Position numbers and translations under genes: made by a program. 64,000 nucleotides of DNA from Mermis nigrescens. Lineage: Eukaryota; Nematoda; Enoplea; Mermithida; Mermithidae. Of this stretch, positions 1 to 10,000 are shown piece by piece (positions within the stretch are counted from its first letter, which is position 1; each line of letters starts with the position of its first letter). A model generated the notes under the pieces. That model saw nothing but the letters and a program-made list of their open reading frames with translations. It did no database searches and was not told the DNA's origin. The stretch lies in NCBI GenBank assembly GCA_036768485.1, contig JAVLUZ010000154.1:25223637-25287636 (forward strand), read 5' to 3'.

Positions 1-389
1 TGTGGTAACTTCGCTTATATTTTTCTGTCTCCGTCGACCCTCTGGCGACAACAACATCAATGACGCTATTGTTTTTCTATAAACGTCGACCCTCAGGCGA
101 CGATTCCTTATCATTTTCCCTCAACGATATATTTTGCCACCTAGGTTTTTTGCTCACATTCTCTCTAAGCTCGCACGCAATACGCTGCTTAGGCTTAGTC
201 TTACGTATATCTTTTCATTTCACGTTAGTTACATCTTACCCAGAGTAAGCGAGTAATATAAACATGAAAAAATCCCTTTTTTGAGCCCGAAAAAAGGTTA
301 AATTCAAAAAATTTATTTTTCGCGAAATTTTGACTTAGTCAAATTTTTATTACCCAACGTTATATTTTTAGATATTTCGATGCCTAAAA
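1..389. other. No gene seen; two copies of an 18-nt word
   Basis: I see no coding exon here. Two near-identical words, CGTCGACCCTCTGGCGAC at 32-49 and CGTCGACCCTCAGGCGAC at 84-101, lie 52 nt apart. They may belong to the leader of the degraded coding-like region that follows. Confidence 0.3.
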
Positions 390-1567
390 ATGGCTGGTAA
401 GAAAATTTTACGAATGCCTCCACGGAAAAAAACCTTCGACTCCATCTCATTCGATTCGCCAATTGCATACCAAATAGGCCGACTCTAATTCGAGTGCGAA
501 TAATAATGCAAATAATGATAAATAATCATTAAGTGCACCACATGCTTCACACTCGGACTGACGAGTATATAACCGGTCATGCCCGATCAAACATTAATCA
601 TTTCGCTTATGCTGTAGGCGATAATTCATCAAACAATACGATCATCGATAATACTCATATTCTTAATCCGTCGAATAACCAGGAAACTGGTTCCGAGCCA
701 CGCAACCAAGCCTCCAACGTAGAGTGCAATAATAGCCCAAGCCTAAATGCCGAAAATAGTGCCGCCAAATCTAGCGTCACCAATGAACCTATTCTTGAAA
801 CGCTTCAGTCTATTTATAGGCAATTTTCTCATCTTTCTTTGCGCGTAAATCAATGTTAGCAGGAAAATTCGGAAGAAATGCATAAACATCGAGCGGAATT
901 AAGTAATTTACTTAAGCCGCAATCGGTTTTTAATCGCATCGAAATTAATCCATAATCAATCCATTTCAGCGCAAAAATCACTCTATCGATAGCGAAAAAT
1001 TTTTCGATTTTAATGCACGGCATTCTAATTGCTCAGAACTTGCACAACTCGCAACTTCTATGTTACCGTCTAGCCGCCATAGGTTAAATTCTCGGTCGCA
1101 GTCCGAAATTGTTTCGGAAAATTCTGCGCTTAGTTTTTCGAATCGCACACCGTTATTGGCTGAATTATCTCAAAACCTTTCGAATTCGGTTTTGCAACCA
1201 TCTCAATATTCGGGTTATGCGGAACATTTAACCGCGATTTCGCAGACGTTGGCACCAATTTTGCAGACATCGGCACCGATTTTGCAGACATCGTTATCTC
1301 GGCCATTGCCTTCGTTGAATCGAAATGCGCCTTCTTTTGTGCCTCATTTTTTGAATTCGACTTCGCAGCCGTTGCTTAACCCTCACCACTGCACCATTTT
1401 CCGTCGAACGTCGAATTTCCACCAAATAATTTTGTTTTGAATCCTTCGAATGTCAAAATTCCGCCTAATAATTCTATTTTGCATTCCTCAAATATAGAAA
1501 TTCCGCCACAATAATTTAATTTGTCTGGCATGAATAACGAGCCTAATAATCCGCAAAATCCATCTGC
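390..1567 (+). pseudogene. Decayed Asn/Pro/Ser-rich coding region, possibly a retroelement ORF
   Basis: Several open stretches (394-490, 533-859, 1060-1440) read as hydrophilic protein rich in Asn, Ser and Pro, with protein-like composition but repeated stops. Near 1400 the protein-like reading shifts frame. The continuing frame encodes three imperfect repeats of a PSNV-x-x-PPNN-type peptide up to about 1500. A short motif with ILQTSAPILQTS repeats sits near 1257-1300. This looks like a dead ORF, for example the first ORF of a retroelement, but I recognise no protease, reverse transcriptase or zinc knuckle, so the family is open. Confidence 0.3.
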
Positions 1568-1951
1568 TTTCCCTCCCTGGTAATATGTATGAGCCAGCCC
1601 TCACAAACCTACCCAGAATGATTTTTAATTTTGTTTTAAATTTTTTTCAATTTAATTTTTTTTCTACTCCAGAATGCGAATAAGACATCCACGGAAAATT
1701 GAAACACCAAAATGGAAGTTTTCGATTTGTTTTTTTTCGCGACTTTTTGAAGTGAGTACATAGAGCTCAATAAAAAACGTCGAAAATGATTTTTTACCTC
1801 TATCATGAATTTTTTCTGCACCGCCTAACTATTGGAAAACTGACTCACCATCCTCTAAATTCAGGCCTTACTTTTTTGAAGTAATAGTTCAGCTACGAAA
1901 CCTTTCATTTTCTTCCTTGTTGGCTGAAAAAATAAGTCGATTATTCTTTAG

Positions 1952-2182
1952 GCAGAGCCTCGTATGCACAGCGTTGACGCTTTTGTATATGATCGCACTG
2001 CAGCATATGGCACAAAACGAGCTATATCTTCTTCTAAACACACTGAATCACTTTTCCCGAAGCAAATCGACGGTTACCCGAGTATAAAATCGATAAAAAC
2101 ACTGAAGTCGCCCAAATCAGTTAAGCACATCGCTGATTCATCGACTATAAAATTAATTAAGGCGCCGAAGTCATCGGACGTT
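1952..2182 (+). pseudogene. Broken copy of the Lys/Ser-rich exon
   Basis: This is the left-arm copy of the exon at 3672-3980. It follows the acceptor at 1950-1951 and encodes a protein like the right copy from MHSVDAFVYDRTAAYGTKRA through KAPKSSD. It lacks a short internal stretch present in the right copy (residues around IGQGSVHTK). At 2182 the reading runs into a retrotransposon fragment and ends in unrelated residues, so the native C-terminus is lost. Confidence 0.5.
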
Positions 2183-2787
2183 GGTCCCAGGTCACTGCGG
2201 CATTGAGGGCAATGAATTTGCGGATCATGCTGCAAAAATGGGATCAGCACGTAAACATGTTGGCCCAGAACCGGCAGTTGCTGTCTCCAGAGCTGTTGCT
2301 AAGGCTGACATCAACAGCTGGGTAAGGGAACAACATGTTCAATATTGGAGTGAGCAAAAGACTTGTCGTCAGGCCAGATCCTTTATGGAGAGGCCATGCT
2401 AGAAAATAGCCAGCTCCTTGATCAGCTTAGGTCGTAAGCTGCTTAAGACAGAAATAGGTCTCTTAACTGGACACTGTCCCCTCAACAGACACCTATGTAC
2501 TATTGGGGTTTCTGACAACCCCAAATGCGCTAAATGTCTGCTCACAGAAGAGGATTCTATCCACTTCCTTTGTCACTGCCCTGGGCTTGATAAGTTGAGA
2601 GCTAGGTTCTTCCATGCTCCACATATTGAACCCTCGGCAGTTTTACAGGAGCCTGTTGCTCAACTTTTGGGGTTTATTAAAGCCTCAAAACGTTTGTGCG
2701 ACTAGCTCTCAAAAGTTTCCGTGGGGTACACAATGGGCTTCTTAGCCTGCGTGAAGGGCTTTCGCCCACCCCTTTATCACTATCACA
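2183..2787 (+). mobile_element. 5'-truncated non-LTR retrotransposon, RNase H end
   Basis: The fragment encodes the end of a retrotransposon polyprotein: an RNase H motif (GHCGIEGNEFADHAAK, about 2187-2236) followed by a C-terminal CxxC...HFLCHCPG zinc-like motif (about 2527-2585). One in-frame TAG at 2400-2402 interrupts it. An 11-bp direct repeat, CATCGGACGTT, flanks it at 2172-2182 and 2788-2798, which is the expected target-site duplication. The 3' end has a short TATCAC-type repeat instead of poly(A). RNase H suggests an I-like or related clade, distinct from the 40-kb element, which lacks RNase H. Confidence 0.85.
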
Positions 2788-2798
2788 CATCGGACGTT

Positions 2799-3671
2799 AG
2801 TAGTAACACGGGCCCTCTGGGGGTACAATGATGAAGGATGCTTGCTAAGTGCACATGCACTAGATACGAAATTATGACGTATTACGATCAAGCAAGCAAA
2901 TAAGAAAGATCAGAAATATGCCCAGAACCTGATTGCCTAGGACATCGTTATAGCTCATGGTAAATAGAAGGTTTTAAACCTAGTTAAAAGGGGTATACCT
3001 TTGCAATCTTTGCAAGTAGGTACTGTATCGACGTTGTTCACGAATTAATTTTTAGCGCCCACAGTGAAATTTCAAATGCTTCTTAGTCAGCAGCACCCGC
3101 AGTATCGTGACCAGACGTGCACGTTGGGAGAGTCAGGGGTCCAAATCCTCAGAATGGAAAACTCACCAAGTTTTCTTTTGAGCAAAATGTGGACCCAAAA
3201 AACGGAAAGTTCTTGAAATTGACCAGAAATTCTAGATTCACGTATTTTTAAGACTATTTCAGTATTTTTGCCAGTTTTTGCCGTCATTTTGGTCGACAAA
3301 TGCTCACTTTTTAACTTTAAGATCGGCTGACTACCAAACATGAGCCAGAGGTGAATTCTGCAGGGACTGGGTGGTGTAAAACCGGCAAAAATCCCAAAAA
3401 ACATCTGTATATTCTACCGATTTTTCGGGTCTGCTAATAGACCACAGCCGGAGCATCAAATCAAAAGCAGATACGAAAATTTAAAGCTCTATTCAAATTA
3501 TTTGACTAAGTTAATTAGTAGTAATGACTAAATCGAGGCGAGTAAAAAGGAAATCGGGCAGAAAAAAGTAAAAAGTGACAATACGGCGGATGATAAATGC
3601 GAAAATTCGAACTGGAGACAATACAGGGATACATGTAAAACGTCATAAATGCGCAATAGTTCAGAGACAAC
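2799..3671. other. Unassigned spacer between the inverted arms
   Basis: This is the central part of the inverted duplication. I find no convincing exon, tRNA or repeat. The open frame on the - strand at 3087-3404 has no recognisable motif and no supporting splice sites. Confidence 0.3.
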
Positions 3672-3980
3672 TTATTTTTTGGCTGCTTTAGCGCGCTTTA
3701 AAGCTGGATTAGGCATTGATTTTCCAGAAGCAAAGTCCGATGACTTCGGCGCCTTAATTGATTTTATAGTCGATGAATCAGCGATGTGCTTATTTGATTT
3801 GGGCGACTTCAGTGTTTTTATCGATTTTATACTTGGGGAACCGTCGATCTGCTTTGGGAACAGTGTTTTAGTGTGTACAGACCCTTGACCGATTTTAGAA
3901 GCAGATTTAGCTCGTTTTGTGCCGTACGCTGAAGCGCGATCATATAAGGAAGCGTCGACGCTGCGCATACGAGGCTCTGC
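3672..3980 (-). CDS. Lys/Ser-rich terminal exon, hypothetical protein
   Basis: On the - strand, after an acceptor (ATTGTTCTTTAG, AG at 3981-3982), 309 nt stay open to a TAA at 3672-3674. The encoded segment is about 102 residues, basic and rich in Lys, Ser, Ile and Pro, with repeats such as SIKSIKTLKSPKS and TIKSIKAPKS, and ends in ALKRAKAAKK. The composition resembles tails of DNA-binding or chromatin proteins, but that is only composition. Similar coding sequence in both arms of the inverted duplication argues that this is a real coding exon. Upstream exons were not found. Confidence 0.45.
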   Translation of the reverse strand, partial: AEPRMRSVDASLYDRASAYGTKRAKSASKIGQGSVHTKTLFPKQIDGSPSIKSIKTLKSPKSNKHIADSSTIKSIKAPKSSDFASGKSMPNPALKRAKAAKK

Positions 3981-4106
3981 CTAAAGAACAATCGACTTAT
4001 TTTTTAGCCATCAAGGAAGAAAATGTAAGGTTTCGTAGCCAAACTATTACTTCAAAAAAGTAAGGCCTGAATGTGAGGGCTGGCTCATACATGTTACCGG
4101 GGAGGG

Positions 4107-5154
4107 GAAGGGGCAACATTCCTACCCAAAAAGTTAGTCGTCCCCTCTTCCTCCAGAGCCAGAAAAGTTTTGACCCTCATCCCGCGGATCTTTTTAAATA
4201 ACTTGCATTTTTTCGATGATTTTTGAGTGTTATTGGCCGTTTCCAGCCGAAAACATAGGGCCTTTTCCTCTAAAAATGGTCGGAGACCCCTCTTAAAATT
4301 TTAAGACGTTGCATGTGTTGTATGGTTGGCTCACTGGACCCAATATTCCAGAACGCCCTGCAGATTTGAATTTGATCGACCCCAAAATTAAATTTTTAAA
4401 TTTTTCTCTCGCGATTTTTGGATTTCACTGCATTGTCTTAATCTAATAAAATATGCGACAATATCGTTTTTAAGGCTCCAGCGTTTTAAGGATACATGGC
4501 GATTGACCTGATTAAGCCTTATAGGAAAACACCGCAATGCGTCAAAAGTAGCTGAACAGCCTTTGAGACTGGCTTCCATAGGCGATTCAACGTTTGAGAT
4601 TTTCTCTCAAAAAAAGCTTTTTAAATCAAAAGTCTAAACTGCGCCTCTTTCAAACATTAAAAATTCAGAGAACCTCATAGTTGATGCATTCGTTTAAATT
4701 AATGTAAAATTGAGACAAAACATTTTTTGGAATAAAAGTTATCGTCAGTGTAAATCATAAAAAATAATGTCGAATGTATTACAATAATTCTTAATCACAA
4801 ATTTTCAATTTATTGCCGCTTAAAAGCTCTAGAAGCAGTTGTTTCTTGTGAACAAAAATTGTGTGCCTTTCGAAAGGCAACACCAACGAGAAAACATGAA
4901 AGGATCAATTTTGTAATAAATTATATACTTGATTTATAAATCACTTTCACAAATTTTTCGGCTCACTCAGAATAAAGAAATTTAGACAGCAGGTATGCAC
5001 TATTTCACGTTAAATTCTGAAAAAAACATCATAAGTTCTAAAGTAGACTTCTGCACCAAGTACCTTAAAAAAAGAAAAGATTATTATGTAGCCCGTGAAA
5101 GCGGATTTCAAGGAATTATTTTCTACCATTAAATTGGAAATTTGAGTATCGTCC
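4107..5154. other. No gene seen
   Basis: The stretch holds AT-rich unique-looking sequence and a C/G-rich patch near 4095-4290 that resembles the D/E short repeats. The short open frames show no motif or splice context. Confidence 0.3.
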
Positions 5155-5184
5155 TTACGAAGATTCTTTATTAGCCCAAACATT
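5155..5184 (-). CDS. Possible last exon d (10 codons)
   Basis: After a 61-nt intron from exon c there is an acceptor CATACCTACCAG (AG at 5185-5186) behind a pyrimidine-rich stretch. Read in phase 0 it gives NVWANKESS and a TAA stop at 5155-5157. This would complete the cytoplasmic tail. Support is only splice context and phase. Confidence 0.3.
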   Translation of the reverse strand, partial: NVWANKESS

Positions 5185-7006
5185 CTGGTAGGTATGAAAA
5201 ATAGTGTAATCAATATAATTTCGAAATAGAATTGCTATGACTCACAGTAATCTTCGGTTCTTTTACGACTTCTGGTTTTCTAACGACTTTTGGTTCTTTG
5301 ACTGCTTTAGGTAGAGTGTCTTTTTTCAACTGAGTTTTCTTCTGTTTCTTCCATATAAACAATATGGTAGCGGCAATAAGAAGAATCAAGATTACTATGA
5401 CAAGGAAAATGTAGATTAGAGCGCTGCCGTCATCCTGTTTTTTGGCCTGAAATACGCTATATTGAATGAAAAAACGTTGTCTTTGCCTTATTTTGATGAA
5501 TATAAAATATAACTAAAAAGAACACATTAAACGATCATATGTAGCAGAACATATTCAACTTTTTTTGCATATTTTGCATTTTTCGTTTTTTAATTTTTGG
5601 CATTCTTGTCACATTTGACGCACAATTAACGAATTTTTCATTTTTAAATCAGGAATGTCCAATCCAATTACTCATGAATACAGTATAACACGATAGTAAT
5701 GATATTCAGACTCTAAGAAAATTCGAATTCAGCAGCTGTGAATGTATGGCAATATTAGATTTCATCCGATTTTGGCGCAAGTGCCATATATGGTCATAGG
5801 CACACATGGACGTGGGGGGTATGCACCATACGTGGGCAGCAAGAAAATTCTGTGGGGGGTGCAAGATTTTTTTTGAAGGTCGAAAAATGGCCTTCAAAAA
5901 TGGTGGTATGGCGATAAAAACACCATTTTTTCGACGTTTCTCATCAAGCACTATCCATTGGCATCAAAAAATTGCGAAAAAACGAAAAAATTTTCAAAAA
6001 TTGAATTCTGGGGGGTATTTTGATTTCTGGGGAGTACTTTGGTTTCTGGGGGTGCATACCCCTCACACCCTCACGCCCAGGTGTGGTATGCACCCTCCAG
6101 AAAATGAAATACCCCTCCCCCAGAAATCAAAATACCCTTTTTTCGCCATATGACCACTTTTAAGACCATTTTTTGACCTTTGAAAATTTTTCCACCCCCT
6201 CCAGAAATTTTTTTACCCTCCCCAGAATTTCGGTGCTGCCCACCTATGGTCATAGGTAATTTTCAAATGCTTTATTCACTAGTGCCTCTGCTTGCAATAC
6301 TCGCTTTTTAAACGTCACAAAAAATCATTTGTGATAAATTGCAACACCTCTAGTTATTTTAAATTTAAATTAAATTTCAATAAATTGACGATGCATCAGA
6401 TATTTCTAGTTCATTAGAAATGTAAATAACCACCCTATGCCTTCCTCCATTCACCGCTACATAACGTAGCTGAGTTTTAAAAAATTCAGGTATAATTAAT
6501 CCAGATTCAATGAATTTTATCTTCGTTGACATGAATCAGCTCTATGTTTCAAAAAACAAAATTTGATGATAAAAGTTACACATCAAGCTAAGCTACAACT
6601 GGCGTAGCATTGCCAATATCCTAGATTCACACTATCACAAGTTAAACATGTTGATTACTGAGAAATTTTCTGGAGTTGATAACATCATTGCTTTTTTACA
6701 ATATCAAATACAAAAAAAGAGCTATGATAGAAAAGTGTAAGGATTGGGAACGTCTTTAATCTGAGTGAAATATTTTTGCCAAGAAAGCTGTGAATGTTCT
6801 TCATGACAATAGATGCTAGTACCAAGGCAACAGCAGTTGACATTGTTGTTGTGGTGGACATTGTTGAAGTTGAAGTTGAAGTCGATGTTGTGGTGGACGT
6901 TGTTGTTGTTGTTGATGTGGATGTTGTTGGAGTTGTGGTTGATGTTTTGGTGGATGTTGTTGTTATGGAGGATGTTGTTGGTGTTGTAGTTGATGTCATG
7001 GTAGAA

Positions 7007-7050
<44 letters not shown>

Positions 7051-10000
7051 TGTAGTTGTTGATGTTGTTGTTGATGTTGTGGATGTTGCTAGTGTTGAGC
7101 TTGATGATGTTGTTGTGGTGGATGTTGTTGATGTTGTAGTTGATGTTGGGGTGGAAGTTGTTGATGTTGTTCTTGATGTCGTGGATGTTGTTAGTGTTGT
7201 AGTTGATGATGTTGTTGGTGTTGTAGTCGATGTTGTGGTAGAAGTTGTGGATGTTGTTAATGTAGTTGTTGATGTTTGGGTCGTTGGGCAAGCACTACTG
7301 TGACAATCGGTGAAATATTTAGCAGGGCAATTGACGCCATGTTTGGAAATGTTGGACCAGTGTCGCTGCTGACATTTTCCTCTATTCCAATTGCACGGAT
7401 CAGTGACATTACTGATGATTTGACAATAGCGCATGTTTTTACAAACAATTTCTACAATGTTGTTTATGTTATCAAATTCTTTGTATGGTGGCCTAAACTT
7501 CCACGTATATGCCAGCACGAATTCTGCCAGATTTACGTAGGAAGCTATTTGATCTAAAAATTAAATTAGTTCGCCAAAGAGCCATAAGCTTATTGATTGA
7601 ATATATGCAAACTAACAAAGAAAAATGCTATGATGAGACAAAAAATATGAGTATACTCGGAATTCTGGATTATAAAGGATGTAAAAGGAGGGGACTAGGA
7701 AAAAGCTACTTAAAGTCGAAAAATCTGCTAAAAATCACACTTTCTCCAAGCAACGCAAAAAATTGAAGTATATTTTGCGGCCAACAGATTAAAATAAATA
7801 TTTGAACATAAAAATGATTGAAAAAGCAGCACGTTAGCTATGCAGTAGCTATGGGAATTGATATTGAGTAAACTAAGAGTCTTTCTAAGCCAATTAAATG
7901 AATTAGCAAACATCGATGCATAAAAGACAATTGAAGAAATTATTGGTTTAAAACAACAGTAAAAAACGCGTAAGTTGACTTGAAACAGAATAAGTGTAAG
8001 TCCACTAGCAAGCCCGTAACGATTGTGTGCACTAATCAATTGGCCCCTGCTTTGCGTGTTATAATGCTCATAACAAAATAAAACAACTTTAAATACAATA
8101 CCACTTACTTTTCTATCAATCAGTAAACGAAGCTACTCAGCGTTGCATCTTGCCAGCAATTTAAAAAAGTAAACATTGTTTTCGTTCATACACTCTTATC
8201 TGAAACTTTGGAAATTATTTAAAAAAGACGCTTTTTTAGAGGCCGCAGAATACACTTCGATTTTTTGCGTTGTGTAGAGAAAGTATGATTTTTAGCAGCT
8301 TTTTCCTGGTCCTTCCTTTTACATCCTTAATAATCCACAATTTCAAGTATATTCATCTTTCTTCTCCCAATAGAGCATTTTTCTTTGCTAGTACCTTACT
8401 TTTAATTAGCACGATTTGAGTACATCAGTCAGTAAACACATACAGTAACATGCCACAATAATGGCAGCAGTCCAAGAACGCGGAAAACAATATTGTTTTT
8501 AACATAAGCATTATCCTTTTTGAACAAGACAACCTATATTATTTAAACAGATCAAAGTTTTTTAGCATAAAATTTACACAAAAATCAAGTGTAAGGAACA
8601 CTAACGCTCAGACTTGCAAGTAAAATAAATTTGTAGTATAAACTACATATTAACAACAAATGAATAGTGCAAACTTTACACAACTACTAGGTGTAGAGAA
8701 AACTAAGAGTCAGATTCCCAATTCTGATTTTACATGGAAGATTTTGAAAAAAATTAAGCTCCCGCAAGGCTCTAGAACTAAAGTTAATATTCAGTGTAAA
8801 CTTAACACAACATCATAGTGTAAAGAAGATTTTAGTCGAATTCGTAATTGTAATATTACTCTGATATTACGATTAAGATTTATGACTCTGATATTACGAT
8901 TAAGATTTATGAAGAAATTGAGTCTCCACAATAACCCGAGAAGAAATAAACATCAGTTGTGAAATACTTTACACCACTGTTGAGTGTTAGCAAACAAGCT
9001 CAACTAGCGTCTCACATTTGATTAATGGCACATTTTTAGACTTTAGAAAAAATCAGACTTCGGCAAGTGTCTACAACTAAAGCTACTATGCAGTGTAAAC
9101 TTTGCACAACCACAAAGTGTAAAGAAAATTTCAGTCGGATTCGTAATTCTGATATTCCTCTGATATTACGATCAACATTTATGAAAAAATTAAGTCTCTA
9201 CAATTTTCCGAGGACAATTAAATATCAGATGTAAACCACTTTACACCACGGTTGTGCGCAAACAAAATGGCGTATCATATTTGGTTTCTAGTTCATTTTT
9301 AGACTTGAGATTATCTACTGACTCATAACCTACAACTTGGCAGAAAAAAACAAGACAGAAAGACGTTTAACTCCCATATTTTTTTGACTTTACACCTCCC
9401 GAAAAAGCTAAATATTGATGTAAACAAACGAAATTTGCTGTGACGCGTATATCTTAAAAAGTACTTTATTTTAATCCTATTCGACCTCGTCCGACTTCTG
9501 AATAGAGAAAGTGGCGAACAAAAAAATGGACAAACACGTATTCTCCACTGTTCACCACATTGTAAACTGTAAAAATCTAAACCAAACGCCGCATTGAGTG
9601 TAAATAAATTCGGTTCAGGTAAGTTTGTAGCCCTTTGATTGTAGTACGTTTGTATGTGCCAAACTTATGTTCCGCTAAATATTTGATATGATTTACCAAT
9701 CAAAATACGAAAATAAATCTGTTTTTCGCCCATTTTACACCTCAGATTTCGAACTTCACACCCCAATAAACAACTCAATATTACGTTTTTTCAACGCAGC
9801 TAGCTTCGACGTGCAGCCCTTAGGAGTTACTTTACTTCTATTTGATTCAATTCATCCTAACTTTAAACCGAAAAAGTTGGCAGAGAAATCTTGGACAAAA
9901 TCTGTTTTTTACTCATTCACTAGAGTGTAAAGTTTAAATTCCTTTTACTAACTGCGTGTTGATTGTAGAAAAGTTTGCTGGTAAGCACAAGATAGCCCTT

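Larger units (their letters stand above)
1571..4106. repeat. Inverted duplication, arms about 350 bp
   Basis: Sequence at 1571-1604 plus 1859-2182 is repeated as reverse complement at about 3738-4106. The left arm is interrupted at 1605-1858 by about 254 bp that resemble the D/E short repeat families. Both arms carry the same exon, including the acceptor CTTTAG. The left arm is broken near 2182 by a retrotransposon insertion. It could be a segmental inverted duplication or the ends of a large foldback element. Confidence 0.6.

Noticed and set aside
6722..7303. Asn-rich - strand frame and Val/Asp-rich + strand frame over the triplet repeat
   Set aside because: Shadows of the Thr/Ser-coding triplet repeat. 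Only the Thr frame is continuous with a Cys-rich, protein-like region and an acceptor site.
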